Origin: Oerskovia enterophila
GTDB lineage: Bacteria > Actinomycetota > Actinomycetes > Actinomycetales > Cellulomonadaceae
DNA: 40,143 nt
Direction: 5' to 3'
Assembly: GCF_001692445.1 (NCBI RefSeq)
Contig: NZ_MAQA01000044.1
Location: forward strand, 1-40,143
In this document: positions 1 through 10,332 of the stretch, piece by piece
Position numbering within the stretch: position 1 is the stretch's first letter
How the letters are laid out: every line of letters begins with the position of its first letter
Notes under the pieces: model-generated
Told to the model about the DNA's origin: nothing
The model's database searches: none
Seen by the model: the letters and a program-made list of their open reading frames with translations, nothing else
Made by a program: the position numbers and the translations under genes

Positions 1-1355
<1,355 letters not shown>

Positions 1356-1361
1356 GGTGTC

Positions 1362-1367
1362 AAGGTA
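1362..1367 (-). promoter_or_regulatory. -10 box of the kinase gene, leaderless type
   Basis: Minus-strand TACCTT fits the actinobacterial TANNNT -10 consensus and ends 6 nt before the ATG at 1355, so transcription would start at or next to the start codon. No good -35 is visible. Confidence 0.45.
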
Positions 1368-1475
1368 TCGACAAAACGCGTCCGTGCCCTGCTCTCCCGT
1401 GAGCAGGTGAGACGCGGCACAGATAACCTGGGGGGAGATTCACGGACGTCCAACCGAATATCAAGGAGATCTCCA

Positions 1476-2942
1476 TTGACTGGCAAAGACGGCTACGACC
1501 TCGTCGTGGTGTCCAACCGGCTCCCGGTCGACTTCACGGTCGACCACGAGGGACGCGTCGACTGGAAGCGCTCCCCCGGAGGGCTCGTCACGGCTCTCGA
1601 ACCGGTCATGCAGAAGTCGGACGGCGCCTGGGTGGGCTGGTCCGGCGCGCCTGACCTCGAGGTCGAGCCCTTCGACGCGGACGACATGCGGCTCGTGCCC
1701 GTGACCCTCTCCGCGACCGAGATCGAGCGCTACTACGAGGGCTTCTCGAACGACACGCTGTGGCCGCTCTACCACGACGTGATCGCTCCCCCCGCGTTCC
1801 ACCGGCAGTGGTGGGACGCCTACCGGCGCGTCAACCAGCGCTTCGCGGACGCCGCCGCGGCACAGGCCGACCACGGTGCGACCGTCTGGGTGCACGACTA
1901 CCAGCTCCAGCTCGTGCCCCGCATGCTGCGCGAGCAGCGACCCGACCTGCGGATCGGCTTCTTCAACCACATCCCCTTCCCCCCGCTCGAGCTGTTCCAG
2001 CAGCTCCCGTGGCGCCGTCAGGTCATCGACGGGCTCCTGGGCGCGGACCTCATCGGCTTCCAGCGCGCGGGCGACGCGTCGAACTTCATCCGGGCCGTGC
2101 GCCGGCTGACCGGGTACACGACCCGTGGGCCCATCGTCACGACCCCCGCGACCGAGGACAGCCCCGCCCGCCACGTGCGCGCCGCGGCCTTCCCCATCTC
2201 GATCGACTCGCACACGTTCGACGAGCTCGCCCGGACCCCCGAGGTCCAGGCCCGCTCGCGCGAGATCCGCGCCGACCTGGGCGACCCCGAGGTCATGATG
2301 CTCGGGGTCGACCGGCTCGACTACACCAAGGGCATCCGGCACCGGATCAAGGCCTACGGCGAGATCCTCCAGGACGGGCGCATCGACGTCGAGCACGTCA
2401 CGCTCGTCCAGGTCGCGAGCCCCAGCCGCGAGAACGTGGGCGCCTACCAGGAGCTGCGCGAGCAGGTCGAGGGCCTCGTGGGGCGCATCAACGGCGAGTA
2501 CGCCGAGATCGGCCACGCGGCGATCCACTACCTCCACCACTCGTACCCGCCCGAGGAGATGGCCGCGCTCTACCTCGCGGCCGACGTCATGCTCGTCACC
2601 TCGCTGCGCGACGGCATGAACCTCGTCGCCAAGGAGTACATCGCGGCCCGCTCGGACGACCAGGGCGTGCTCGTGCTGTCGGAGTTCACGGGCGCGGCCG
2701 ACGAGCTCGCGAGCGGCGCGCTGCTCGTCAACCCGCACGACATCGACGGCATGAAGGACATCATCGTCGCCGCGGCCCACATGGACCCCCGTGAGCAGCG
2801 CAAGCGGATGCGCCGGCTGCGTCGACGCGTCCTCGCGGACGACGTCTCGAAGTGGTCCGAGTCCTTCCTCGGCGTGCTGCAGGCCATGCCGTCGCGCGAC
2901 ACGCCCCGCCGCCAGGAACCGGCCGAGGGAGAGGGCGCGTGA
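1476..2942 (+). CDS. otsA: Trehalose-6-phosphate synthase
   Basis: Transfers glucose from a nucleotide sugar (UDP- or GDP-glucose) to glucose-6-phosphate, making trehalose-6-phosphate in the cytosol; GT20 family. The 488-residue product has the N-terminal VVVSNRLPV strand-loop, the [12 protein letters not shown] segment, FNHIPFPP and the donor-site signature DRLDYTKG at residues 279-286, and later [13 protein letters not shown]. The length matches bacterial OtsA. The reading frame is open far upstream, but the TTG at 1476 is chosen because AAGGAG at 1463-1468 lies 7 nt before it and homology starts directly after. A TAACCT -10-like box at 1424-1429 is a possible promoter. The stop overlaps the otsB start (GTGA), indicating translational coupling. 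Trehalose is a compatible solute and stress protectant. Confidence 0.95.
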   Translation: MTGKDGYDLVVVSNRLPVDFTVDHEGRVDWKRSPGGLVTALEPVMQKSDGAWVGWSGAPDLEVEPFDADDMRLVPVTLSATEIERYYEGFSNDTLWPLYHDVIAPPAFHRQWWDAYRRVNQRFADAAAAQADHGATVWVHDYQLQLVPRMLREQRPDLRIGFFNHIPFPPLELFQQLPWRRQVIDGLLGADLIGFQRAGDASNFIRAVRRLTGYTTRGPIVTTPATEDSPARHVRAAAFPISIDSHTFDELARTPEVQARSREIRADLGDPEVMMLGVDRLDYTKGIRHRIKAYGEILQDGRIDVEHVTLVQVASPSRENVGAYQELREQVEGLVGRINGEYAEIGHAAIHYLHHSYPPEEMAALYLAADVMLVTSLRDGMNLVAKEYIAARSDDQGVLVLSEFTGAADELASGALLVNPHDIDGMKDIIVAAAHMDPREQRKRMRRLRRRVLADDVSKWSESFLGVLQAMPSRDTPRRQEPAEGEGA

Positions 2943-3901
2943 CGGCGTCGGGCCCCGGGACCGCTCTCGACGGCGGGCTCGAGCGCGACCTCGCCGCGTT
3001 CGCGGCGCTCGCCCCCCGCACGCCCGACGGCGGCGCGCCGGCGGGCGGGCCCCTGCTCGTGGCGAGCGACTTCGACGGGGTGCTCGCCCCCCTGGGCGAC
3101 GACCCGCTCGCGTCGCGCCCCACCCCGGCGTCGGCGGCCGCGCTCGCGCGGCTCGCGACGCTCGGCCCGGACCGCGTGCGCGTCGCGCTCGTGTCGGGCC
3201 GCCGGATCGAGGACCTCGCACGCCTGGCCTCGCCGCCCCTGGGGGCGCTGCTCGTCGGGAGCCACGGCGCCGAGACGGGCGAGGTGCTGGCTCCTGCCCC
3301 CGAGGGCGGTCCGGCCGACGGTCCTGGTGTTGCCGGCGGGGCCGACGGGGCTGACGGTGCCGGCGCCGGCGACGCACCCGGTGCGCAGAGCCAGGTCCGC
3401 GCGGACGGGACCACGGCCCGCGTCCGCCTCGTGCCCGTCGCGCTCGACGACAGCCAGACCACCCTCCTGGACCGCGTCACGCAGGGCCTCGAGGAGATCG
3501 CGGCCCCCGTCGAGGGCGCCTGGGTCGAGTACAAGCCCTCCGCCGCGGTGCTGCACACCCGCCTGTCCTCCCAGCTCGCGGCCGACGAGGCCTCGGCCGC
3601 CGCGGCGCTGCTCGGCGACGAGCTGGGCGCGCACGCCATGACGGGGAAGAACGTCGTCGAGATCGCGGTCACGAGCACCTCGAAGGGCATCGCGCTCGAC
3701 GCGCTGCGCACGAGCCTGGGGTCGCCCGCGGTGCTCTACCTGGGCGACGACGTGACCGACGAGAGGGCGTTCGCCGTGCTCGGCGCGTCCGACCTCGGGA
3801 TCAAGGTCGGCCCGGGCGAGACGCTCGCACGCCGGCGCGTCGCCGACCCCGCCGAGGCGGCCCGTGCGCTCACGGCGCTCGCCGACCTGCTGGGCGCCTG
3901 A
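2939..3901 (+). CDS. otsB: Trehalose-6-phosphate phosphatase
   Basis: HAD-superfamily phosphatase that dephosphorylates trehalose-6-phosphate to trehalose, the second step after OtsA. Motif I is [10 protein letters not shown] with the nucleophile Asp44 and Asp46; VSGRRI and GSHGAE follow; motif III/IV is [10 protein letters not shown] at residues 269-278. The GTG at 2939 overlaps the otsA stop by 4 nt and has a purine-rich GAGGGAGAGG just upstream, so 320 residues is preferred over the longer frame. Oddity: between the GSHGAE segment and the [10 protein letters not shown] segment lies a Gly/Ala/Asp/Pro-rich low-complexity insert of about 45 residues, at the position where the cap domain should begin. 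Assignment is secure from the motifs and the otsA neighbour. Confidence 0.94.
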   Translation: MTASGPGTALDGGLERDLAAFAALAPRTPDGGAPAGGPLLVASDFDGVLAPLGDDPLASRPTPASAAALARLATLGPDRVRVALVSGRRIEDLARLASPPLGALLVGSHGAETGEVLAPAPEGGPADGPGVAGGADGADGAGAGDAPGAQSQVRADGTTARVRLVPVALDDSQTTLLDRVTQGLEEIAAPVEGAWVEYKPSAAVLHTRLSSQLAADEASAAAALLGDELGAHAMTGKNVVEIAVTSTSKGIALDALRTSLGSPAVLYLGDDVTDERAFAVLGASDLGIKVGPGETLARRRVADPAEAARALTALADLLGA

Positions 3902-3954
3902 GGACCGTTACCCGGACGTGACCGGGGTGTGACGGAGAACTCAGCGGGCGGGGG

Positions 3955-3960
3955 TAGGAT
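3955..3960 (+). promoter_or_regulatory. Possible -10 box upstream of the sugar ABC ATPase gene
   Basis: TAGGAT fits TANNNT and lies in the 223-nt gap between otsB and the ATPase gene. The implied leader of about 155 nt contains a small CCGGCA/TGCCGG hairpin directly before the Shine-Dalgarno region. No convincing -35 is visible, so this is tentative. Confidence 0.3.
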
Positions 3961-4124
3961 GCCGAGCAACGATGACGTCGGACCCCCAGGTCCCCGGACG
4001 ACCGGAAACCCTGGAGGTTCGGCTTCTTCTGTGTCACAGCAGACACGCACCACGTGAAAGCGCGGCACGTCACTACACAACGGATCGTCCGGCACGTACC
4101 TGCCGGTGGAGGGATGTACCCATC

Positions 4125-5246
4125 ATGGCTACGGTCACTTTCGACCACGCAACGCGGCTCTACCCGGGGACCGAGCGCCCTGCGGTGGACCAGCTCAACC
4201 TGCACATCGAGGACGGCGAGTTCCTCGTCCTCGTCGGCCCCTCGGGTTGTGGCAAGTCGACCTCGCTCCGCATGCTCGCGGGCCTCGAGGACGTCAACGG
4301 CGGGCACATCTTCATCGGTGACCGCGACGTCACCGACGTGCAGCCCAAGGACCGCGACATCGCGATGGTGTTCCAGAACTACGCGCTGTACCCGCACATG
4401 TCCGTCGCGGACAACATGGGCTTCGCGCTGAAGATCGCCGGCACGCCCAAGGCGGACATCCGCCAGCGCGTCGAGGAGGCTGCGAAGATCCTCGACCTGT
4501 CCGAGTACCTGGACCGCAAGCCGAAGGCCCTCTCGGGTGGTCAGCGCCAGCGTGTCGCCATGGGCCGCGCGATCGTCCGCCAGCCGCAGGTCTTCCTCAT
4601 GGACGAGCCGCTGTCGAACCTCGACGCCAAGCTCCGTGTCCAGACCCGTACGCAGATCGCGTCGCTCCAGCGCCGCCTCGGTGTCACGACCGTCTACGTC
4701 ACGCACGACCAGACCGAGGCCCTCACCATGGGTGACCGCATCGCGGTCCTCAAGGACGGCCTCCTGCAGCAGGTCGGCACGCCGCGCGACATGTACGACA
4801 CCCCGGCCAACGTGTTCGTCGCCGGCTTCATCGGCTCCCCCGCCATGAACCTCGCGACCTTCACCGTGAACAACGGTGCAGCCGAGGTCGGCGCGGCGCG
4901 CATCCCGCTCGACCGCGAGGTCGTCGCCAAGATCACCGAGGCCGACAAGGGCAAGGTCACGGTCGGCTTCCGCCCCGAGTCCCTCGAGGTCACCACGCAG
5001 GCGAACGAGAACGCGTTCGCCGTCGAGGTCAACATCGTCGAGGAGCTCGGCTCCGACGCGTTCGTCTACGGCACCCTCAAGGGTGACCTGGCCAGCGCCG
5101 ACGTCCACTCGGGTGCTGGTGACAACCAGATCATCGTCCGCGTCGACCCGCGCAACGTGCCCGCCAAGGGCGAGCGCATCCACGTGGCGATCCGCCCGGG
5201 CAACACGCACATCTTCTCGACCGCGACGGGCCTGCGTCTCAGCTGA
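4125..5246 (+). CDS. Sugar ABC transporter ATP-binding protein (UgpC/MsmK/MsiK type)
   Basis: Cytosolic ATPase that energises carbohydrate ABC importers. The 373-residue protein has Walker [10 protein letters not shown] at 38-46, the signature LSGGQRQR from 136, Walker B VFLMDEP with Asp160-Glu161, the D-loop SNLDA, the switch His in VTHDQTEA, and a C-terminal OB/TOBE regulatory domain from about residue 240, as in MalK/UgpC. The ATG at 4125 has GGAGGG upstream. It is encoded alone, with no permease or binding protein beside it, and is closed by a strong terminator. In Streptomyces the homologous MsiK is a shared ATPase for several sugar importers (established knowledge). The binding protein-permease operon at 16.5-19.8 kb lacks an ATPase and is a plausible client. 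Confidence 0.92.
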   Translation: MATVTFDHATRLYPGTERPAVDQLNLHIEDGEFLVLVGPSGCGKSTSLRMLAGLEDVNGGHIFIGDRDVTDVQPKDRDIAMVFQNYALYPHMSVADNMGFALKIAGTPKADIRQRVEEAAKILDLSEYLDRKPKALSGGQRQRVAMGRAIVRQPQVFLMDEPLSNLDAKLRVQTRTQIASLQRRLGVTTVYVTHDQTEALTMGDRIAVLKDGLLQQVGTPRDMYDTPANVFVAGFIGSPAMNLATFTVNNGAAEVGAARIPLDREVVAKITEADKGKVTVGFRPESLEVTTQANENAFAVEVNIVEELGSDAFVYGTLKGDLASADVHSGAGDNQIIVRVDPRNVPAKGERIHVAIRPGNTHIFSTATGLRLS

Positions 5247-5260
5247 CCTCTAGCGACACG

Positions 5261-5297
5261 GGGGCGGGCTCGGCTGTGTGCCGGGTCCGCCCCTTTC
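5261..5297 (+). terminator. Rho-independent terminator after the sugar ABC ATPase
   Basis: A 13-bp stem (5261-5273 with 5281-5293, two G-U pairs) closes a 7-nt loop and is followed by TTTC. It starts 14 nt after the stop codon. Confidence 0.85.
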
Positions 5298-5310
5298 GCA
5301 TATCCTTCCC

Positions 5311-5337
5311 CGTGGCTGCGGAACGTCCGCAGCCGTG
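5311..5337 (+). other. Hairpin in the leader of the DUF4032 gene
   Basis: GGCTGCGGA at 5314-5322 pairs perfectly with 5326-5334 around a 3-nt loop, and three more pairs (two wobble) extend it to 5311-5337. It sits 17 nt past the ATPase terminator and about 100 nt before the next start codon. It could be a second terminator or a 5'-leader structure; a TATCCT box at 5301-5306 lies just before it. Confidence 0.5.
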
Positions 5338-5438
5338 ACCGACGACGGGTGCGGACCCGCGGCGACCTGCCGCACGGCGCGCACCGCAGTCCGCCGAGCC
5401 ACCCCGCGCGACCGGCCACCGCGGAGAAAGGACCTGTC

Positions 5439-6680
5439 ATGGTGCAGAACCTGCAGATCACCGCGTCAGCCCCCGACCCAGCCCTGCTCGACCTCCCCTG
5501 GGACATCCCGCTCGAGCAGTGGCCAGACGAGGTGCTCGCAGCCCTCCCCCGCGGTATCTCCCGCCACATCGTGCGCTTCGTGCGCATGTCCGGGCGCGTC
5601 ATCGCGATCAAGGAGATCGGCGAGTCCGTCGCGTACCGCGAGTACGAGCTCCTGCGCCAGCTCAGCCGCATGGACGTGCCGAGCGTCGTGCCCGTCGGGG
5701 TCATCACCGGCCGCTCCGACGCGAACGGCGAGCGCCTCGAGGCCGTGCTCATCACCGAGCACCTGCAGTTCTCGCTGCCCTACCGCGCGCTCTTCAGCCA
5801 GGCCCTCCAGCCCGACACCGCGACCCGGCTCATCGACGCCCTCGCGGTGCTGCTCGTGCGCCTGCACCTCATCGGCTTCTACTGGGGCGACGTGTCGCTG
5901 TCCAACACGCTCTTCCGACGTGACGCCGAGACCTTCGCGGCCTACCTCGTCGACGCGGAGACGGGAGACCTGCACCGCGAGCTGAGCCCGGGCCAGCGCA
6001 GCTACGACGTGGACCTCGCGCGGACCAACATCATCGGCGAGCTCATGGACCTCTCGGCGGGCGAGCTCCTCGACGAGGACATCGACGAGATCCTCGTGGG
6101 CGACGCGCTCGTCGCACGGTACAACGAGCTCTGGGACGCCCTCACGAACGCCGAGTCGTTCGCGTCCGACGAGCGCTGGCGCGTCGCGGCCCGCATCGAA
6201 CGCCTCAACAACCTGGGGTTCGACGTCGGCGAGCTCGACATCACGACCGACATCGACGGGACCACGGTCCAGATCCAGCCCAAGGTCGTCGACGCCGGGC
6301 ACCACTCGCGCCGCCTCATCCGGCTCACGGGGCTGGACGTGCAGGAGAACCAGGCGCGCCGGCTCCTCAACGACCTCGACTCCTACCGCGCGGCGGCCGA
6401 GCGGCAGAACGACGACGAGGAGTTCGTCGCGCACGACTGGCTCAGCGGCGTGTTCGAGCCCACGATCCAGGCCGTGCCGCGCGACCTGCGGCGCAAGCTG
6501 CAGCCTGCTCAGCTCTTCCACGAGATCCTCGACCACCGCTGGTTCATCTCCGAGAAGGCCGGGCGCGACATCCCCATGCCCGAGGCCACGGCGTCGTACG
6601 TGGAGAACGTGCTGCGGCACCGGCCCGACGAGAAGGCGATCCTGGGCCTGGCCCCGGGCGAGGTCGACCAGCAGGAGTGA
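5439..6680 (+). CDS. DUF4032 protein with kinase-like N-terminal domain
   Basis: Function unknown; the family is widespread in actinobacteria. The N-terminal ~190 residues look like a lipopolysaccharide-kinase/Ser-Thr kinase fold: a possible ATP-anchoring Lys in VIAIKEIG, a catalytic-loop-like WGDVSLSNTLF and a metal-binding-like YLVDAETGD further on. The second half carries the DUF4032 region with DWLSGVFEP, IPRD-like VPRDLRRKL and DHRWFISEKAGRDI. No signal peptide or membrane helix is seen, so it should be cytosolic. The ATG at 5439 has GAGAAAGGA upstream (5424-5432); 413 residues. It is monocistronic, convergent with the YoaK-like gene. Kinase activity is an inference from the motif pattern only. 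Confidence 0.82.
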   Translation: MVQNLQITASAPDPALLDLPWDIPLEQWPDEVLAALPRGISRHIVRFVRMSGRVIAIKEIGESVAYREYELLRQLSRMDVPSVVPVGVITGRSDANGERLEAVLITEHLQFSLPYRALFSQALQPDTATRLIDALAVLLVRLHLIGFYWGDVSLSNTLFRRDAETFAAYLVDAETGDLHRELSPGQRSYDVDLARTNIIGELMDLSAGELLDEDIDEILVGDALVARYNELWDALTNAESFASDERWRVAARIERLNNLGFDVGELDITTDIDGTTVQIQPKVVDAGHHSRRLIRLTGLDVQENQARRLLNDLDSYRAAAERQNDDEEFVAHDWLSGVFEPTIQAVPRDLRRKLQPAQLFHEILDHRWFISEKAGRDIPMPEATASYVENVLRHRPDEKAILGLAPGEVDQQE

Positions 6681-6722
6681 GGCTCGGCGGGGGCGCAGGC
6701 CTTGACGGCCAGGCCTCCGGGC

Positions 6723-7418
6723 TCAGGGACGCGTCGTGACTGCCGGCACGGCGTCCTGGCGTCGGTAGCGCTCACCCACGAGGGCCGTACCGAGCGCGAT
6801 GACCCCGGGCACCACGAGGGCCACCTCGAGCCCCGCGCGCAGCACGAGAGCCCCCGTGGCCGCGCCCGCACCGAGCGCGAGGACCGCGGACACCCGACGG
6901 ACCCATGCCTCCCGGCCCTGGCTGCCCTGGAAGTAGTCGGCGGCCAGTCCCGTGAGCGTCGAGGTGACCACGGTCGTCGTGAGGTCCTTGACCGACAGGT
7001 GCCGTGCGGTCGCTGCCTGGGTGCCCATCGACAGCCCGAGCACCGCCACGATCACGAGCAGGTGCCATCCCCTGGGTTCCCCGACCAGGGCGGCCGCGAC
7101 GGACGCGGCGAGCACGCCCACACCGACCCCCGCGAACAGTCCGGTGGTCGTCCGGTGCCAGCCGGCCGGGTGGTTGCGGAACGCGTACCCCGCGATCCCT
7201 GCTCCCCCGACGTACGCCACGAGGGCGACGAGCGGGCCGGCCGTAGGGACGTCCTGACCGCCGGCCAGTCCCATCCCGAGGATGAGCACGTTGCCGGTCA
7301 TGTTGGCCGTGAAGACCTGGTCCAGGGCCAGGTAGCAGATGCCGTCGATGATGCCCGTCGAGAACGTCAGGACGAGGAGCAGCACCCGGTAGTGCCGGTG
7401 CACGGGGTGAGGGTCCAT
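6723..7418 (-). CDS. YoaK/DUF1275 family membrane protein
   Basis: Integral membrane protein of 231 residues, about six hydrophobic segments. The opening segment VLLLVLTFSTGIIDGICYLAL followed by FTANMTGNVLILGMGL is the DUF1275 signature, and the later GTQAATARHLSVKDLTTTVVTSTLTGL is also typical of the family. Function is not established for the family. The start at 7418 is chosen because the family homology begins within about ten residues of it; the frame is open upstream but reads as Pro/Ala/Arg-rich nonsense. It is in the same direction as rlmB but lies beyond a strong hairpin, so it is probably a separate transcription unit. Confidence 0.82.
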   Translation of the reverse strand: MDPHPVHRHYRVLLLVLTFSTGIIDGICYLALDQVFTANMTGNVLILGMGLAGGQDVPTAGPLVALVAYVGGAGIAGYAFRNHPAGWHRTTTGLFAGVGVGVLAASVAAALVGEPRGWHLLVIVAVLGLSMGTQAATARHLSVKDLTTTVVTSTLTGLAADYFQGSQGREAWVRRVSAVLALGAGAATGALVLRAGLEVALVVPGVIALGTALVGERYRRQDAVPAVTTRP

Positions 7419-7546
7419 GCCGCGAGCATGCCCCGGGAGACCACGGGGCGCACCCGCGGGCCGCGGTGCCGCGGGCCGCAGCGCCGCGGGCCTCGCGTAC
7501 CCGCCCACGCCCCTGGACCGCGGGTCCGACCAGCCCAAGCAGCGCA

Positions 7547-7592
7547 CAGGGCGCCTCACGGACCGCCTGGAGGCGGTCTGCGGGGCGCCCTG
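7547..7592 (-). terminator. Long hairpin downstream of rlmB
   Basis: CAGGGCGCC at 7547-7555 is perfectly complementary to 7584-7592, and an inner stem (GACCGCCT with AGGCGGTC) fills the interior, giving an almost continuous 46-nt hairpin 23 nt past the rlmB stop. There is no U-tract, which is common for actinobacterial terminators. The flank at 7440-7500 is a GC-rich stretch with several CCGCGGGCC repeats. Confidence 0.65.
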
Positions 7593-7614
7593 GGGCGACT
7601 CTCAGTGCGGGGGC

Positions 7615-8637
7615 TCAGTCCTCGGCGGCGCGCAGGCGCGCGACCTCGTAGAGCGAGATGCCGGCCGCGACGCCCGCGTTGAGCGACTCGACGTCCGAGA
7701 GGATCGGGATCGAGGCGACGACGTCGCACGTCTCGCGCACGAGGCGCGAGAGGCCCTTGCCCTCGGAGCCGACGACGAGCACGAGCGGGTCCTTGCCGAA
7801 CGCGAGCTCACCCACGGCGACGGGGCCGCCGCCGTCGAGCCCGACGATGAAGCAGCCCGCGGCCTTGTACTCGGTGAGCGTGCGCACGAGGTTCGTCGCG
7901 CGGGCCACGGGCACGCGCGCCGCGGCCCCGGCGGACACCTTCCAGGCCGAGGCCGTGACACCGGCCGCGCGGCGCTCGGGCACCAGGACACCGTGCGCGC
8001 CGAACGCGCCCGCAGAACGCAGGACGGCGCCGAGGTTGCGCGGGTCGGTCACGCCGTCGAGCGCGACGATGAGCGGGGGCTCGCCCGCCTCGTGCGCCCG
8101 GTCGAGGAGGTCCTCGGGGTCGGCGTAGTCGTAGGGCGGGACCTGGATCGCGACGCCCTGGTGGACCGAGCCGTCGGTCATGCGGTCGAGCTCGGCCTTG
8201 GTGACCTCGAGGAGGTTGTACCCGCGCCCGGAGGCGATGTTCAGGATCTCCTTGGTGCGGTCGTCGGCCTCGAGGCGCGTCGCGATGTAGACCGCGGAGA
8301 CCGGGATGTACGCACGGAGGGCCTCGAGCACCGCGTTGCGGCCGTTGACGACCTCGTTGGCGCTGCTCGAGCGGGTCGTGCGCGAGGGCGTGCGACCGCT
8401 CGGGCGGCCACCACGTGCTGCGCTCTTGGCGTCGTGCGAGCGGGGACCCGTCGAGGTGGCCTCGCGGCGCTCGGCCGCGACCTTGGCCTTGTGCGCCTTG
8501 TGGTAGGTGCGGTCCTCGGCCTTGGGCGTCGGGCCACGGCCCTCGAGCGAGCGACGGTTCTTGCCGCCCGTGCCGGCGACGGCGCCCTTCTTGTTGCTGC
8601 TGCGGGTCGCGCCGCGTCGTTGTGAGTTTCCAGCCAT
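7615..8637 (-). CDS. rlmB: 23S rRNA (guanosine-2'-O-)-methyltransferase, SpoU/TrmH family
   Basis: SAM-dependent 2'-O-methylation of rRNA (RlmB modifies G2251 in the peptidyl-transferase region in E. coli). The 340-residue protein has an N-terminal basic, disordered extension of about 90 residues (QRRGATRSSNKKG, HKAHKAKVAAERRE), then the substrate-binding domain from NEVVNGRNAVLEALRA and the SPOUT knot: motif 1 VTDPRNLGAVLRSA, motif 2 LVVGSEGKGLSRL and motif 3 IPILSDVESLNAGVAAGI. It follows cysS in the same direction with a gap of about 100 nt, the usual actinobacterial order. The basic extension is typical of actinobacterial members. Family is certain; the exact nucleotide target is inferred. 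Confidence 0.93.
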   Translation of the reverse strand: MAGNSQRRGATRSSNKKGAVAGTGGKNRRSLEGRGPTPKAEDRTYHKAHKAKVAAERREATSTGPRSHDAKSAARGGRPSGRTPSRTTRSSSANEVVNGRNAVLEALRAYIPVSAVYIATRLEADDRTKEILNIASGRGYNLLEVTKAELDRMTDGSVHQGVAIQVPPYDYADPEDLLDRAHEAGEPPLIVALDGVTDPRNLGAVLRSAGAFGAHGVLVPERRAAGVTASAWKVSAGAAARVPVARATNLVRTLTEYKAAGCFIVGLDGGGPVAVGELAFGKDPLVLVVGSEGKGLSRLVRETCDVVASIPILSDVESLNAGVAAGISLYEVARLRAAED

Positions 8638-8734
8638 GGGTCTGCCCCGTCGGTCGATGTGAATGAGTGAAGTTGTCGGTGGCGGACCCCGCGCCCCGGT
8701 GGGCGCCGTCCGGCCGTCGGTCCAGGGCTCCTGG

Positions 8735-10174
8735 TCAGGTGCCCTGGCGTGCAGCGAGGGACCAGCGGGCCCCGTCGCTGGAGTCCTCCACGACGACCCC
8801 GGCGGCCGCGAGGCGGTCCCGGATCGCGTCGGAGGTGGCGAAGTCGCGTGCCGCCCGTGCCTGGGCGCGGGCGTCGAGCTCGGCGGTCACGACCGCGTCG
8901 AGCGCGTGGCGGTACCGGGTGTCCCCGGCGTCTGCCCACTGCTCGCCCGCGGGGTCCAGCCCCAGCACGTCGAGCATCGCGCGGATCGAGACGAGGTGGT
9001 GGCGGGCGACCGTGTCGGCGGCCGGCGACCGGTCGGCGAGCGCAGAGTTGCCCGCCCGCAGGTGCTCGTGGACCACGGCGAGCGCGGCCGGCACGTTGAG
9101 GTCGTCGTCCATGGCCGTCACGAACGCGGTCGGGAGCTCGGCCTCGCGCACGTCGGCGACGTCGACCTCGCCCACGCGCTCGCTCGCGCGCTGGACGAAC
9201 CCGCTGAGCCGCTCCCACGTGGCCTCCGCCTCGGTCACGGTGTCCTGCGTCCACTCGAGCATCGACCGGTACTGGACCGCGGCGAGCGCGTAGCGCAGCA
9301 CGGCCGGACTGGTCGTGGAGAGCACCTCGCGCACGAGCAGCCCGTTGCCGAGCGACTTGCTCATCTTGGCGCCGCCCTGGGTGACCCAGGCCGAGTGCAG
9401 CCAGTACTGGGCGAACCCGTCGCCGGCCGCGCGGGACTGCGCCTGCTCGTTCTCGTGGTGCGGGAACCGCAGGTCCAGGCCGCCGCCGTGGATGTCGAAC
9501 GTGCTCCCCAGGTACCGGTGGGCCATGGCCGAGCACTCGAGGTGCCAGCCGGGCCGTCCGCGCCCGAACGGGGTGTCCCACGAGGCCGTGGCGGGTTCGC
9601 CGGGCTTGGGGGCCTTCCATAGCGCGAAGTCGCGCGGGTCGCGCTTGAGGGAGTCCTCGACCGGGTCCGCCGGGGCGGGGGCGAGGTCCTCGAGGCGCTG
9701 GTTCGTGAGCGAGCCGTAGTCCGCCCACGAGCGGACGTCGAACCACACGTCGCCGGGTCCGGTCGTGTAGGCGTGCCCCGAGTCGACGAGGCGCTGCATG
9801 AGCTCGACCATGTCCGGCACGTGCCCCGTGGCGCGGGGCTCGTAGGTCGGAGGCGTCACGCCCAGCGCGTCGTAGGCCGCGGTGAAGGCGCGCTCGTTGA
9901 TCGCGGCCCACGCCCACCAGGGCTCGCCCGCGTCCACGGACTTGGCGAGGATCTTGTCGTCGATGTCCGTGACGTTGCGGATGAGGGTCACGCGCGAGCC
10001 CGTGCGACGCAGCCAGCGCACCAGGACGTCGAACGCGACGGCCGAGCGCATGTGGCCGATGTGCGGCGCCGACTGGACCGTCGCCCCACACAGGTAGATG
10101 CCGACCTCACCCTGGTTCTGGGGGATGAAGTCGCGCACGTCCCGCGTCGCGGTGTCGAACAGTCGAAGGCTCAC
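8735..10174 (-). CDS. cysS: Cysteinyl-tRNA synthetase
   Basis: Class I aminoacyl-tRNA synthetase charging tRNA-Cys. The 479-residue protein has zinc ligand Cys29 in [12 protein letters not shown] at residues 38-41, the zinc/His region WHLECSAMA and [15 protein letters not shown], and KMSKS at 270-274. The frame is open further upstream, but the GTG at 10174 ([13 protein letters not shown]) is where homology starts, and a TAACCT -10-like box 7 nt before it makes a leaderless start likely; no Shine-Dalgarno is present. It is distinct from MshC, which lacks this arrangement next to rlmB. In many actinobacteria it directly follows ispF; here ispF is 11.8 kb away. Confidence 0.95.
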   Translation of the reverse strand: MSLRLFDTATRDVRDFIPQNQGEVGIYLCGATVQSAPHIGHMRSAVAFDVLVRWLRRTGSRVTLIRNVTDIDDKILAKSVDAGEPWWAWAAINERAFTAAYDALGVTPPTYEPRATGHVPDMVELMQRLVDSGHAYTTGPGDVWFDVRSWADYGSLTNQRLEDLAPAPADPVEDSLKRDPRDFALWKAPKPGEPATASWDTPFGRGRPGWHLECSAMAHRYLGSTFDIHGGGLDLRFPHHENEQAQSRAAGDGFAQYWLHSAWVTQGGAKMSKSLGNGLLVREVLSTTSPAVLRYALAAVQYRSMLEWTQDTVTEAEATWERLSGFVQRASERVGEVDVADVREAELPTAFVTAMDDDLNVPAALAVVHEHLRAGNSALADRSPAADTVARHHLVSIRAMLDVLGLDPAGEQWADAGDTRYRHALDAVVTAELDARAQARAARDFATSDAIRDRLAAAGVVVEDSSDGARWSLAARQGT

Positions 10175-10181
10175 GCCCGCA

Positions 10182-10187
10182 AGGTTA
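10182..10187 (-). promoter_or_regulatory. -10 box of cysS, leaderless type
   Basis: Minus-strand TAACCT (TANNNT) ends 7 nt before the GTG start at 10174. This would give a transcript beginning at the start codon. Confidence 0.5.
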
Positions 10188-10213
10188 CCGGGGTGCACCC
10201 CTCCCGGCAGAAC

Positions 10214-10231
10214 CCGCCCCGGCGGGGGCGG
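10214..10231 (-). terminator. Possible terminator downstream of the PPOX-fold gene
   Basis: CCGCCCC at 10214-10220 pairs with GGGGCGG at 10225-10231 around a 4-nt loop, between the PPOX gene end and the cysS promoter. Short and without a U-tract. Confidence 0.35.
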
Positions 10232-10332
10232 CGCATCCGTGCGCGTCTTCACCCGCGCGAGCGGGTCGCGCAGGCCCGTCCGGCGAGCCGAGGACCCTGC
10301 CGGGCCCTCGCGCGACGGCGGCGCGGCTTCGG

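Noticed and set aside
1461-3377. A 638-codon open frame antisense to otsA-otsB
   Set aside because: Arg/Pro/Val-rich translation without any family motif; it exists because GC-rich third positions remove stops. The sense frame has clear OtsA and OtsB motifs.
8241-10091. A 616-codon open frame overlapping cysS and rlmB on the same strand
   Set aside because: It runs out of frame through both genes and contains no motif; cysS and rlmB frames carry HIGH, KMSKS and SPOUT motifs.
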